Shown here: piece by piece, positions 41,247-50,939 of the stretch
Layout: each line of letters opens with the position of its first letter
How positions within the stretch are numbered: the first letter of the stretch is position 1
From: Halorhabdus rudnickae
GTDB taxonomy: Archaea; Halobacteriota; Halobacteria; Halobacteriales; Haloarculaceae
Length of the DNA: 64,000 nucleotides
Direction of reading: 5' to 3'
NCBI RefSeq assembly: GCF_900880625.1
Contig: NZ_CAAHFB010000005.1
Coordinates: 186,001-250,000 of the forward strand
Made by a program: the position numbers and the translations under genes
The notes under the pieces: generated by a model
What the model was told of the DNA's origin: nothing
Database searches by the model: none
The model's input: only the letters and a program-made list of their open reading frames with translations

Positions 41247-42470
41247 TTAACACCAGTCCTCGTATTGATGCACCCGTGCCGGGTTGAGCGGTTCGGGCGC
41301 GCGGTCGGTGTCGTCGTAGGCTTCGCGGTGTTCGGCGTGACTGATGCCAATCGCCCCCTCAGGATCGTACTCCCGCGGGAGGATGCTCTCGGCGCGACGC
41401 TGGTTCCAGTTCGCCAGCTTCTCCAGCGCCGTCGTGTCCTCGAGTGCCTCGACATCCAGGCCCTCGCTGGCGTCTTCGAGAGCTGCTTGGCCACGCTCGG
41501 TCCGGACGACGAGGGTCGTCCGGCCGTCCGGGCTGGCGACGTTGCCGACGCTGAGGTCGGCCGCGCCGCCAAGGAAGTCCGCACACTCGTCACAGCCCCG
41601 CAACCCGGCCGAGTCGAAGCTGTCGATCGACTCCTCTAGGAGGGTCTCCCCGTCGTCGCCGTAGGCGTAGAGGACGCCCTCGGTCACGTCGAGGCGGTCG
41701 ACGGCCGCCGGGTCGACGCCGTGTTCGGCGATCCTGCCGGCGAGGCGCTCGGCCTCGAAGTTGCGGGTGCACATCAGCGCGACCGTCAGGTCGATCGCCT
41801 CGACGACGTCCCGGTCGTAGCGATCCAGCGCGCTCGCGCCCTGGATCACACAGGGCGTCCCGACCAGCGCCAGACTGGGATCCTCGAGGTCCGACTCGGC
41901 GATCAGCCCGTCGAGTTCGCCGAGGCTCATCACCTGGCTGTAGATGCTGCCGGCGCTGTTGAGCAGTTCCTCGCGTGTCGTGGCGAGTCGGGCGACGCCG
42001 CCGAGCGGCTCCTCGGGGTCCTCGCTCGCGACGACGGCCCCGTCGATCTCGCCGGCCTCGATCAGCGTCGCGAGCAGTGCCGTCACGCCGCCGCCGTCCT
42101 GGCCCGCGTCGCGAGCGTCCCCACTTCGTGCCCGGGCGGCGACGGTTTCCGGCTCGTCAAGACCGCGCTCCTCTTGGGCACTTTCGACGACGCGCTCGTA
42201 CCGGAGGCCGCTCCGGGGACAGTAGTCCCAGCAGCTCGAACAGCCGGTACACATCTTGACCAGCGTCGGGCGGTTCTCGGCCTCGTCGATCCCGATGGAG
42301 TCGGAGGGACAGGCCGCGACACAGGAGCCACACTGGATACAGCGGTCGGCCTCGATGACCGCCTCGTCCAGCGTCCGGAACCAGATCTTGCCCGGGGGTT
42401 CGGCGACCTCGCCGGGCTGTTCGCGCGGGTCCGATCCGACACTGGGAATCGAGGGGTTCGTGCCTGACAT
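41247..42470 (-). CDS. coenzyme F420 hydrogenase/dehydrogenase beta-subunit family protein
   Basis: 407 residues. Two [4Fe-4S] motifs near the N-terminus (CIQCGSCVAACP and CTGCSSCWDYCP) precede the FrhB-like body (GGGVTALLATLIEAGEIDGAVV ... GTPCVIQG ... CDECADFLGGAADLSVGNV). In this family the subunit moves electrons from reduced F420 or another carrier to a partner reductase. Here it sits directly downstream of, and touching, a siroheme reductase gene, so it probably feeds electrons to that enzyme. Confidence 0.85.
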   Translation of the reverse strand: MSGTNPSIPSVGSDPREQPGEVAEPPGKIWFRTLDEAVIEADRCIQCGSCVAACPSDSIGIDEAENRPTLVKMCTGCSSCWDYCPRSGLRYERVVESAQEERGLDEPETVAARARSGDARDAGQDGGGVTALLATLIEAGEIDGAVVASEDPEEPLGGVARLATTREELLNSAGSIYSQVMSLGELDGLIAESDLEDPSLALVGTPCVIQGASALDRYDRDVVEAIDLTVALMCTRNFEAERLAGRIAEHGVDPAAVDRLDVTEGVLYAYGDDGETLLEESIDSFDSAGLRGCDECADFLGGAADLSVGNVASPDGRTTLVVRTERGQAALEDASEGLDVEALEDTTALEKLANWNQRRAESILPREYDPEGAIGISHAEHREAYDDTDRAPEPLNPARVHQYEDWC

Positions 42471-44858
42471 CTAGCTCACCTCCGATTCGACCGCAACCGT
42501 CGCGCCATCGTCGTGCTCGATCGTCCGTCTGAGCGCCGGCAGCGACTGGCGGTTCGCCCAGTTCGTGAAGGACTCTCCGGGGTCGCTGTCGCGCTGGTAG
42601 GTCCGGAGCGTTCGCTTGATCGCGTCGGGGACCGCCGAGAGCGGGACGCTGCCGGCGACCCAGTCGATGAACTCCCCGGCCGCAAGATCGCTGCCGACGC
42701 CGACGTCCGCGGCGTCCACCTCGCCGGTATCATCGCGGTGGCGCTCGCCGCGCAGGCCGAAATCGGCGACCTGGGGCTGGGCACAGGAGGCCGAACAGCC
42801 GCTCATGTGGACGCGGATCGCGTCCGGGAACGCGTCGCTATCCAGCTCGCTGTCGGCGAGCCACTGGTCGAGTTCGCGAGCCCACCGCAGGCCGCGGGTC
42901 TTGGTCTCGACGATCCCGTAGCCACAGAATTCCGCGCCCGTGCAGGTGACGATCCCGCGCTCGAAGGGGCCGGGGTCCGGGCTGTAGCGGTCGAACACCG
43001 GCGATGCGAGGAGGTCATCGAGGTCCGATTCGGCGACGTCCGGGAGCACGAGGTTCTGGTTGATCGTCGTCCGGAGTTCGCCCGATCCATATTCCTCGCT
43101 CAGGTCGGCGAGTCTGATCAGGTCCTGACCGTCCATTCGCCCCGTCGGGACGTTGATGCCGACGTAGTACCGGCCGTCGCCCTGCTCGTGGACGCCGACG
43201 TGATCGCCCCGGTAGTCGGTCGTCAGGTCCTCGCCGGCGGGCTCGAACTCGAAGTCGAGGTAGCGCTCTAGTTCCTCGCGGAACTGCTCGGTCCCCCACT
43301 CCTCGACGAGGAAGCGCAGGCGGTTGACCGCGGTGTCGAGGTAACTCCCGTGGTCGATGAACAGGTCGGCGGTGGCGACGGCGACATCCTGGGTCTGGTC
43401 GGGTTCGAGGAAGACCCCGAGGTCCGTCGCCGCCCGCGGGCCGTCCGAGAGGCCGCCGCCGACCCGGACGTGATAGCCCTCGCGGCCGTCCTTCTCGGCC
43501 GGAACGAACCCGAGATCCTGGATCTCGGCGCGGGCACAGTTGTCGGTACAGCCGCTCAGCGAGACCTTGAGCTTCCGGGGCAGGTTCGCGAGTTCGCGGT
43601 CGCCCTCGAAGCGGTCGGCGATCGCCTCGCCCAGCGGGCCGACGTCGTGGTCGTCATCGCCCAGCCCCGAGGCGGGACAGGTCACGACGTTGCGCAGCGT
43701 GTTCCCGCTGGCCTGGATCGTCGTCAACCCACACGCGGCGTAGCGATCCCAGATCTCGGGCATGTCCTCGATGCGGATCCAGTGGAGCTGGAGGCCCTGG
43801 CGGGTCGTGATGTCGAGGAAGCCGTCGCCGAACTCGGGGTTCTGCTCGCTGGCCCCGTGTTCGGGCGGCGCGGTCGCGAACTCCTCGGCGATCTCGCCGA
43901 ACGTTCGGGCCTGTTCGGCCGTCAGGTGACCGCAGGGCACCTTCGTCCGGAGCATGAAGTGCTCGTCCTGCTTCTGAGTGTACAGCCCGATGAGGTGCGT
44001 CCGGCTGAAGACGTCCTCGCCGAGTTCGTCCCTGATGGCGTCGACGCCCCCCGGCGCGAGTTCCCGGACGTCCTCGTAGAGTTGCTGAGGATTCCAATCG
44101 GGCGATTCCGCCCGGACCCAGTCGGTCAGGCTCCCCTCGTAGAACGCGAGGTTCTCGAACCGGCGGTCGGCGAGGACGAGGAAGGTGTGGCTCAGCCGCC
44201 GGGCGGTGTTACAGTACAGCACGATCTGCCGGCCGCGCTCGAGGCCCTTCTCGGCGAGGAGCGCTTCGATCTCGTCTTCCGGCCGGAGTCGGCCCTGCTC
44301 GAGCAACTCCTCCCAGCTCAACTGGACCGCGCCGGGGATGTGTGACTGCTCGTACTCGGCGGGCGTCCGGGTGTCGACCAGTAGTGCGTGGCCCTCAACG
44401 GCCTCCTCGACGGCCTCGCGGTCGAACACAAGGTCGTCGTCGATCGCGGCGGCCTCGTAGGTCGTCCGTTCGGGGTCGGGGCTGCCCGTCTCGACTGACC
44501 CCTGCTGTCGCCAGGCGTCGAAGCCGCCCTCGAGGAGGCGGAGGTCCCCCTCGTGGCCGAAGGCGGCGGCGGTCAGCAGGAACCGGGCGGCGTAGACGCC
44601 GCGTTCGTCGTCGTAGGCGACGATGTCGTCGGTCGGGTCGATCCCGGCCTCGCCCAGCAGCGCCTCGAACTCCTCGCGGACCGGGAGTTTCCCGGTCGAG
44701 ACGCTGCTGGGGTCCCTGAAGCTGTCGTAGGACACGTTCACCGCGCCGGGGACGTGCCCGACGTCCTCGAAGTGGCGACGCTCGCGAACGTCCACGACGG
44801 TCGCGTCCGCTCCGACGTCGAGTTCCGCCGGGTCGATCACGGCGAACTGGTCGGTCAT
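42471..44858 (-). CDS. double rhodanese/siroheme sulfite (nitrite) reductase fusion
   Basis: 795 residues. First rhodanese (about 1 to 125) has Asp at the usual catalytic position (VAYDDERGVY) and is probably inactive. The second (about 140 to 255) keeps the cysteine (VLYCNTARRLS). From about 270 a complete siroheme/4Fe-4S reductase follows, with the cluster cysteines in CTGAEFCGYG and CSASCAQ, plus a separate CTDNCARAE. The combination would split thiosulfate and reduce the released sulfite in one protein. ATG at 44858, with a typical upstream gap. Confidence 0.88.
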   Translation of the reverse strand: MTDQFAVIDPAELDVGADATVVDVRERRHFEDVGHVPGAVNVSYDSFRDPSSVSTGKLPVREEFEALLGEAGIDPTDDIVAYDDERGVYAARFLLTAAAFGHEGDLRLLEGGFDAWRQQGSVETGSPDPERTTYEAAAIDDDLVFDREAVEEAVEGHALLVDTRTPAEYEQSHIPGAVQLSWEELLEQGRLRPEDEIEALLAEKGLERGRQIVLYCNTARRLSHTFLVLADRRFENLAFYEGSLTDWVRAESPDWNPQQLYEDVRELAPGGVDAIRDELGEDVFSRTHLIGLYTQKQDEHFMLRTKVPCGHLTAEQARTFGEIAEEFATAPPEHGASEQNPEFGDGFLDITTRQGLQLHWIRIEDMPEIWDRYAACGLTTIQASGNTLRNVVTCPASGLGDDDHDVGPLGEAIADRFEGDRELANLPRKLKVSLSGCTDNCARAEIQDLGFVPAEKDGREGYHVRVGGGLSDGPRAATDLGVFLEPDQTQDVAVATADLFIDHGSYLDTAVNRLRFLVEEWGTEQFREELERYLDFEFEPAGEDLTTDYRGDHVGVHEQGDGRYYVGINVPTGRMDGQDLIRLADLSEEYGSGELRTTINQNLVLPDVAESDLDDLLASPVFDRYSPDPGPFERGIVTCTGAEFCGYGIVETKTRGLRWARELDQWLADSELDSDAFPDAIRVHMSGCSASCAQPQVADFGLRGERHRDDTGEVDAADVGVGSDLAAGEFIDWVAGSVPLSAVPDAIKRTLRTYQRDSDPGESFTNWANRQSLPALRRTIEHDDGATVAVESEVS

Positions 44859-45352
44859 ATGCCACCACCTGCCGGCCGGTCGGCGCGACGGAGGTGTGCT
44901 GAAGCGTTCGGATACATCGATACTGCAACCTACGCCTGTCCGACCACATTATGTTTTCGTTCTGGTATCTAGTGGTGATAGTCTATAATTCGAGTGATTA
45001 TCGACGCAACGAATGACGCTATACTCCCCCTCAGTATCACGGGCTTTTATATACTACTGATGGGGTAATCGACGTAGATGAAGCGCATTTTGTGAAATTC
45101 CGGACGGCAACAGGCGTCAGAGGAGACAATAAATATTGCCGATATCTGGGACGAGGTCCCATAAATTATAATATTTCTGTGTATATAATATATTTTATCT
45201 ACTTTCGCAATGGGCTGTCCCGTTCAATGAGTTTGGGTCTTATTAGCGTCTATACACGGCCGTCCCAATCTGAATGGGATATTCCTAGTGCGGAAGTAAC
45301 AGAACCCCCTATAGTAACAATATTTAATACTCGAGCGGCAGTAGATTGTTAT
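44859..45352. other. AT-rich intergenic region
   Basis: 494 bp with no gene. Contains AT-rich tracts (for example 45150 to 45195) and must hold the promoters of the reductase operon (leftward) and of the NikR-like gene (rightward). A spurious frame extends through it to 45092. Confidence 0.45.
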
Positions 45353-45778
45353 ATGACCGTAATTAGCATCTCGATGCCGGATGAACTCGTTGATCGACTC
45401 GATCAGTTCGCGAACAGTCATGGCTATTCCGGCCGCAGTGAACTACTCCGAGAGGCCAGTCGCAATCTTCTCGGCGAATTCGAGGACCGAAAGCTCGAGG
45501 GGCGCGAATTAATGGGTGTCGTGACGGTCGTCTTCGATTACGAAACGACAAACGTCGAGGAGAAGATGATGCGCCTTCGTCACGAGCACGAAGGAATCGT
45601 CGCCTCGAACTTCCACAGCCATATCGGCGAGCACTATTGTATGGAACTGTTCGTCTTAGAGGGCTCGCTCGACGAGATCTCGACCGTCGTCGGGAAGATT
45701 CGAGCGACGAATGACACACTCACGATCGACTACTCGGTGTTACCCGTTGATGACTTCGGTCCCTTCGCCGACAAATAA
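45353..45778 (+). CDS. nikR: NikR-type ribbon-helix-helix metalloregulator
   Basis: 141 residues. Ribbon-helix-helix DNA-binding domain ([20 protein letters not shown] ... [12 protein letters not shown]) followed by the ACT-like metal domain. H77, H88, H90 and C96 align with the four nickel ligands of E. coli NikR (H76, H87, H89, C95) with one offset. An extra H79 adjoins. Likely a Ni(II)-responsive repressor. Its nearest gene cluster is the efflux operon on the opposite strand, so it may instead control other metal genes here. ATG 45353 chosen: an open frame continues upstream but is non-coding in character. Confidence 0.86.
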   Translation: MTVISISMPDELVDRLDQFANSHGYSGRSELLREASRNLLGEFEDRKLEGRELMGVVTVVFDYETTNVEEKMMRLRHEHEGIVASNFHSHIGEHYCMELFVLEGSLDEISTVVGKIRATNDTLTIDYSVLPVDDFGPFADK

Positions 45779-45795
45779 TAATTCGGTCCTGTATG

Positions 45796-45960
45796 TCAGT
45801 CGTGTATTGTCCCTTGGTAGTATATGACGGTCGTGATCAGCAAACCCATTGCGATAATAGTGATTACCACTGATCCAATATCTCCCACAGGAAGCACCAG
45901 TCCCAGTAGCCATGTTCCCACAAGAGCAAGACTCACAAGAAGATAGACAATATATCTCAT
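45796..45960 (-). CDS. small membrane protein
   Basis: 54 residues, two apolar segments (YIVYLLVSLALVGTWLLGLV and GSVVITIIAMGLLITTVIYY). Last in line after the CPBP-type gene on the same strand, 135 bp away. Not long enough to be in most ORF lists; coding is plausible but unproven. Confidence 0.5.
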   Translation of the reverse strand: MRYIVYLLVSLALVGTWLLGLVLPVGDIGSVVITIIAMGLLITTVIYYQGTIHD

Positions 45961-46095
45961 TTCATACAATTTGTGGTTGTTGCCCCTTCTCCCTTAAATT
46001 TGCGATATTCCGGTTCCTCGCCAACGAGACTGAAACGACCGGTAGGGTCGCGCTGTAGTCCTGAGCGTAACGCAGAGATCGAAGATTTGTGAATT

Positions 46096-46824
46096 TCACA
46101 GTCCTCCAGTCACCTCTACGTATGCACTTGCAAACTGTACTGCATTATACGCACCGTGAATCACGGCCGGAACAGCAAGGTTGTCGGTGTACTCGTAAGA
46201 CGCGCCCAGCACCAGGGCAAGAACAAATGCAACACCGACGTACACCCACTTCCCTTCTCCGGTCAGCGAGAAGAGATGGATCGATGCGAAGAGCACACTC
46301 GCAAGAACGATTGCACGGACCGGATGCAGCGTTTCCCGGAGTGTCCCCTGAACCAGTCCCCGGTACAGTAGTTCCTCGCCTGGACCAACTAACAGAAACT
46401 GAAGCGGAATGAGCAGTAGAAATACCGTTGGATTCTGCTGACCGATCGTAACGACCTGATTTTGTGCTGACTCAAGTCCAAGCGCGGAGATGATCGTTGA
46501 TGCAACGACGAGCAGGCCGAGAAGAGCAACGATCCCGACGATGATCACGGTAATATCCCGCTTGTCCGGAACCGAGACCGGCACGAAGTCGATATCGAGA
46601 CCGCGAACAGTGAGATAGAAAACAGCGAGGCCACCGAACGTTACTCCTTGTAACAGTACGGTACTCGACACAAGACGCATCGTTGGACGAGTTGTGATAT
46701 CGATTCCGAATACAGCCAGTCCCGTGGCAGCAACGGTGACGACGACTGAGCCGATAATCATTGATCCGTACGTGAGTCCAATCGCAGTTACAACAGCACG
46801 GACTCGTGACATTACTCCCGTCAT
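46096..46824 (-). CDS. CPBP-family intramembrane metalloprotease
   Basis: 242 residues, about eight membrane helices, with the family motifs EELLYRG (EExxxR), FASIHLFSL and HGAYNAVQF. CPBP (Abi) proteins cleave membrane-embedded substrates. ATG 46824 starts near the first helix; a longer frame to 47031 overlaps the CDF gene and is rejected. Fourth gene in a run behind the P-type ATPase. Confidence 0.82.
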   Translation of the reverse strand: MTGVMSRVRAVVTAIGLTYGSMIIGSVVVTVAATGLAVFGIDITTRPTMRLVSSTVLLQGVTFGGLAVFYLTVRGLDIDFVPVSVPDKRDITVIIVGIVALLGLLVVASTIISALGLESAQNQVVTIGQQNPTVFLLLIPLQFLLVGPGEELLYRGLVQGTLRETLHPVRAIVLASVLFASIHLFSLTGEGKWVYVGVAFVLALVLGASYEYTDNLAVPAVIHGAYNAVQFASAYVEVTGGL

Positions 46825-46879
46825 TTGAAAGAACAAGGAACGAAGTGATCTGTATGGATGATTGTGGTGAGTGTCATAC

Positions 46880-47815
46880 TTAGTGGTCGTGACTCGTCCG
46901 GTCGTTGGTTCCCGGATCGATCGCTGTCTCACCCACAAGTTCGACAGTCGCGTGATCAATCCCGTGGTCCGATAGTAGCTCATGGGCTCGTGAGCGGATA
47001 GTTTGTTGCTGGTCGAGCGATGTCGACGCATACTGGAGGCGTACCGTTCCGACCGTCAGTTGACTACAGACTTGCCAGACATGCAGGTCGTCGATGCCTT
47101 CGACGCCATCGAGATTTGTCAATTTGTCTCGTAATTCATCCGGCGACACGGGACTTCGTTCCAGCAGGATCGACGTACTCTCTCGAAGTACCTTCCCTGC
47201 CGAAACTAGAATCAGAACGCCGATGAGGACGGCTGCGACTGGATCGGCGATCGGAAGATCGAATACTACAATCGCCAGAGTCGAGATGATCACCGCCACT
47301 GAGCCGCCAGCATCCCCGAGGAGGTGGTAGAATGCGCCCCGTTCATTGAGGCTCATTTCTTCTCCTTGAACAATATAGACCGAGCCAATATTGACAAGCA
47401 AACCCCCGGTTGCGATGATCAACGTCATAACGGGGTCGATCGTCACTGGTTCCAGGAACCGCTGGTAGGACTCCCAGAGAATATACGCGACCATCGGAAC
47501 GAGCAAAACCCCGTTGAGGAACGCACCAACAGTTTCCAATCTGTGGAGGCCGTACGACCACCGCTCCCCTCCTTCGAACCGTTCTGCGGTATAACTCGCA
47601 CCGAACGCCATCACGTACGCGAGCATATCGAACAGCATATGCAACGCATCACTGACGAGCGCGACCGAACCGAAGAGGAGTCCCCCAGCCAGTTCGACAA
47701 TGAATCCGACAAAATTGATGGCCGCGACGAGCGCTAACCGGCGCGTACTGCCCCCGTTGTCGGAGGCAGATTCATGGTCTACCGTATTACCGTGTGTATG
47801 TTCTCGGACAGACAT
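46880..47815 (-). CDS. cation diffusion facilitator (zinc/cadmium efflux)
   Basis: 311 residues. Six helices with SDALHMLFDMLAYVMA and the second LLGDAGGSVAVI motif, both with the metal-site Asp/His; a cytoplasmic C-terminal domain (SPDELRDKLTNLDGVEGIDDLHVWQV ... QLTVGTVRLQY) ends in a His-containing tail (TSHDH). The N-terminus carries a His patch (REHTHGN). Zn2+/Cd2+/Co2+ antiporter family. Lies 22 bp downstream of a small membrane gene behind the P-type ATPase. Confidence 0.9.
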   Translation of the reverse strand: MSVREHTHGNTVDHESASDNGGSTRRLALVAAINFVGFIVELAGGLLFGSVALVSDALHMLFDMLAYVMAFGASYTAERFEGGERWSYGLHRLETVGAFLNGVLLVPMVAYILWESYQRFLEPVTIDPVMTLIIATGGLLVNIGSVYIVQGEEMSLNERGAFYHLLGDAGGSVAVIISTLAIVVFDLPIADPVAAVLIGVLILVSAGKVLRESTSILLERSPVSPDELRDKLTNLDGVEGIDDLHVWQVCSQLTVGTVRLQYASTSLDQQQTIRSRAHELLSDHGIDHATVELVGETAIDPGTNDRTSHDH

Positions 47816-47836
47816 ATATTTTATTCAATACTAAGG

Positions 47837-48274
47837 TTAGTTAGATTCCGAAGCTTCCTGGTTTTCATTGGCGGATACTTGGGACATGTCCCCGTTCATT
47901 GGCGTCGATTCTTTCGACTGAGACTCGGCAGTAGTTGCTGTGTCAGTCCCAACATTGTCCAAATCATCCTCAGATTCGATTTGATCTCCCCCGTGAGTAA
48001 ATGACGCATCTTGTCCTGCTGATCCACCGAGATTCAACGGACGGAGCCACATGTACCAAACAACCAAAATGGTCCCACCGTAGCCACCGATCCACACGAG
48101 GTCCGCTGCGACAGAGAGGTTCACTGATTCGAGAGCGTTTACCAGTAAACCAGGACCAATGAGACCGCCGAGAACAACGATGACAAGCAACTGTCGCGAC
48201 GTGAGCCCGAACGGATATCCCTGCGGGTCCGACTCGGAGTCGTGTTCGGTGGGGGGATCGATCTCTGCCCTCAT
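47837..48274 (-). CDS. membrane protein of the metal efflux operon
   Basis: 145 residues. Two central membrane helices (about 32 to 55 and 62 to 80, LLVIVVLGGLIGPGLLV; ILVVWYMWLRPL), with long acidic soluble ends. Starts at ATG 48274, one base after the stop of the P-type ATPase gene, behind an AGAGAGGATGAT leader. Unknown role; co-expressed with the ATPase and the CDF protein. Confidence 0.68.
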   Translation of the reverse strand: MRAEIDPPTEHDSESDPQGYPFGLTSRQLLVIVVLGGLIGPGLLVNALESVNLSVAADLVWIGGYGGTILVVWYMWLRPLNLGGSAGQDASFTHGGDQIESEDDLDNVGTDTATTAESQSKESTPMNGDMSQVSANENQEASESN

Positions 48275-48275
48275 A

Positions 48276-50939
48276 TCATCCTCTCTGAGCATTGGTTTCA
48301 CTGTCTGTCTCCGGCTTGATTCTGGAGAGCCGCATTGCGTTTCCGGTAACGGCTGTCGTCATCCCGGCGTCGCCAGCGAGGACCGCCAACCAGATCGGCA
48401 CCACCCCGAACGGGACTGCCACAGCCAGACCGGCTTTGACGGCGAGACTCGACCAGATGTTCTGCCGGATGACGCCATTCGCGTCATGTGATAGTTCGTA
48501 GAGGTACGGCAACTTCGAGAGGTCGTCGCTCATCAGCGCGATGTCTGCCGTTTCGAGGGCAGTATCCGTGCCGGCGGCCCCCATCGCGACGCCGACAGTC
48601 GCTGTCGCAAGTGCCGGCGCGTCGTTGACACCGTCGCCGATCATCGCGACACCGCCGTACTGGTCGTCGAGTTCGTTGATCGCCTCGACCTTCTCGTCGG
48701 GCAGGAGTTCCGCGCGGAACTCGTCGACGCCGACTTCGGCGGCAATCGCCCGGGCGGTCCGTTCGTTGTCTCCCGTGAGCATAATGATGTGTTCGACGCC
48801 GCGGTCGTGGAGCTGTTGTATCGCCTGCTTCGCTCCGGGCCGAATATCGTCAGCGACGGCGATGACACCCTCAATTTCGTCTTTGGTGCCGACGAGGACC
48901 ACGGTCTTCCCCTGTGACTGGAGTTCGGGCACCGTCTCCTCGAGGAGATCGACACAGTCGTTGCGCTCGCACATCTGCTGACTCATCGTCGTGACGACAC
49001 CGCCGTCGGTCGTCGCGTGGACATGGTCGAGGTCGAAGCCGAGTTCTTCGAACAAGGCAGGCTTGCCCGCGTAATGTTTCTTCCCGTCGAGATCGGCTTC
49101 GACGCCTTTGCCGGTGATACTCTCGAAGTCCTCGATCGTCGGTTCCCCGACATCGCTCTCGTCGGCTAATTCGACGATAGCGTCGCCGATTGGGTGTTCG
49201 GATCGCGATTCCAGACCGCGAGCACACCGAAGGACATCTTCCTCACTGTTGCCATTCAACGGGACGACATCAGTAACAGTGAGTTCCCCCTTTGTGATCG
49301 TTCCTGTCTTGTCCATCGCGATCGCTTCGACGGCCCCCATCGCTTCGAGGTGGTTGCCACCCTTGATAAGGACGCCATTATTTGCAGCGCTGGTAATACC
49401 CGATACCACGGACACTGGCGTGGAAATGACGAACGCACAAGGACACGCCAACACGAGGAGTGTGAGGCCGTAGACGATGAACGTCGGCCACGACGCCCCG
49501 AACAAAAGCGGAGGGATGATCGCCACCAGAACTGCGAAGCCGACGATGACCGGCGTATAGTACGAGGAGAAGCGCTCTACGAACTGCTCGCGCTCGGTCT
49601 TGTTGGACTGTGCGTCTTCGACCATCTGTACGATGCGTGAGAGCGTATTATCGCCCGCTTCCGAGGAGACCTCGACCTCGAGATAGCCCTGTTCGTTGAT
49701 CGTCCCGGCGTACACCTCGTCGCCCGGCGTCTTGTCCACGGGCACGCTCTCCCCTGTGATCGGGGCCTGGTTGACAGCACTCTCCCCGTCGAGAACCTCG
49801 CCATCCATTGGGATCTTTTCGCCCGGACGCACGACGACGACATCGCCGATAGCCACGTCATCCACGGGCACCGTGACCTCCTCGCCATTTCGTTTCACTG
49901 TGGCTTCGTCCGGTGAGAGGTCCATCAACTCTTCCAGTGAGTTCCGGGCGCGGTCCATCGAGTAGCGTTCGAGCAGTTCCGCGACGCTGAACAGGAACGT
50001 GAGGGTGGCAGCCTCGAAGTACAGTGATTTTCCGAAGACGAGGCCAGCGATGATGGCGCCGCTGATGGCGATCGTCATCAACAGATCGATGTCGAGGTTC
50101 CGGTTCAGCGCGGAGTAGTAGCCGTTGCGGAAGATGATCGGACCGGCGACACCAACGGCAACGAGAAAGAGGATATCGGCGAGAAGTAACTCGCGACCGG
50201 CGAGATCAGTCACCAAGACGTTTTGCCCGGTGAGGATGAACTCGAAGAGAAGTCCGAGTGCGACGAATCCGCCGCTGATCCAGGTCTTGATCGCCCGCGA
50301 ACTGGTCCAGACGCTCTCGCGTTCGTCGGAACCACCATCCACTGTGGCTTCGTCGGTCGCGGTCGAGTCGGTCACCTCGTAGCCTGCACTCTCGATCGCG
50401 TCGACGATCCTCGATGATGAGAGGGAGTCACCATCGTAGGTCGTCACTACCTTCCTTGTCGTCGGCTGGGTCTCATAACTCGAAAGTCCCGATAGGCCAT
50501 CGAGGGCATTCTCTATCTTTCCTGCACAGGACGGACAGTCCATTTCGGGGACAGTGAAGGTCGTAATCGTCTCGGCCTGGTTTTCGACCGTGTACCCGGC
50601 TTTTTCGACGCGTTCAGCGATTTCGTCCGGATGTGTTTGGTCCTCTTCGTAAGTGACAGAAAGTGTCCCTGTCGTCACTTGGGGATCAACAGCACTGATC
50701 CCGTCGAGTTTCCGGACGCTGTTTTCCACTTTCCCCGCACAGGAGGGGCAGTCCATCTCGGGCACCGAAAACTGGGCGACATCATCCTGATTCGACGCAG
50801 TCACAGTGACACTGTTAGATTCATGATCACTGGTGTGATCATAATCATGAGTATGATCGTGTCCGTGATCGTGGTTATCTACATCATGAGAATGTGATGT
50901 CTCATGTGAAGTGCTTGAATTCCGATCGGACGAGTTCAT
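48276..50939 (-). CDS. heavy-metal P1B-type ATPase, probably Zn/Cd/Pb class
   Basis: 887 residues. A His/Asp-rich N-terminal tail (about 10 to 42) and two HMA domains (MDCPSCAGKVE and MDCPSCAGKIE) precede the ion channel motif CPCAFVISTP, the DKTGT phosphorylation site, and the GDGxNDAPAL hinge. The last helices read WLAVLAGDAG ... VTGNAMRL, with the Asp and VTxNAxRL of the ZntA class rather than the MxxSS of copper pumps. Exports divalent heavy metals with ATP. First gene of an efflux operon. Confidence 0.9.
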   Translation of the reverse strand: MNSSDRNSSTSHETSHSHDVDNHDHGHDHTHDYDHTSDHESNSVTVTASNQDDVAQFSVPEMDCPSCAGKVENSVRKLDGISAVDPQVTTGTLSVTYEEDQTHPDEIAERVEKAGYTVENQAETITTFTVPEMDCPSCAGKIENALDGLSGLSSYETQPTTRKVVTTYDGDSLSSSRIVDAIESAGYEVTDSTATDEATVDGGSDERESVWTSSRAIKTWISGGFVALGLLFEFILTGQNVLVTDLAGRELLLADILFLVAVGVAGPIIFRNGYYSALNRNLDIDLLMTIAISGAIIAGLVFGKSLYFEAATLTFLFSVAELLERYSMDRARNSLEELMDLSPDEATVKRNGEEVTVPVDDVAIGDVVVVRPGEKIPMDGEVLDGESAVNQAPITGESVPVDKTPGDEVYAGTINEQGYLEVEVSSEAGDNTLSRIVQMVEDAQSNKTEREQFVERFSSYYTPVIVGFAVLVAIIPPLLFGASWPTFIVYGLTLLVLACPCAFVISTPVSVVSGITSAANNGVLIKGGNHLEAMGAVEAIAMDKTGTITKGELTVTDVVPLNGNSEEDVLRCARGLESRSEHPIGDAIVELADESDVGEPTIEDFESITGKGVEADLDGKKHYAGKPALFEELGFDLDHVHATTDGGVVTTMSQQMCERNDCVDLLEETVPELQSQGKTVVLVGTKDEIEGVIAVADDIRPGAKQAIQQLHDRGVEHIIMLTGDNERTARAIAAEVGVDEFRAELLPDEKVEAINELDDQYGGVAMIGDGVNDAPALATATVGVAMGAAGTDTALETADIALMSDDLSKLPYLYELSHDANGVIRQNIWSSLAVKAGLAVAVPFGVVPIWLAVLAGDAGMTTAVTGNAMRLSRIKPETDSETNAQRG

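Noticed and set aside
45092-45352. Extended N-terminus for the NikR-like protein
   Set aside because: The extension is AT-rich, non-acidic and repetitive. RHH proteins begin directly with the ribbon strand, as at 45353.
48276-50939. Assigning the P-type ATPase as a copper pump (CopA)
   Set aside because: The CPC motif and His-rich tail allow it, but the last helices have the Asp and VTxNAxRL pattern of Zn/Cd pumps and lack the MxxSS of copper pumps.
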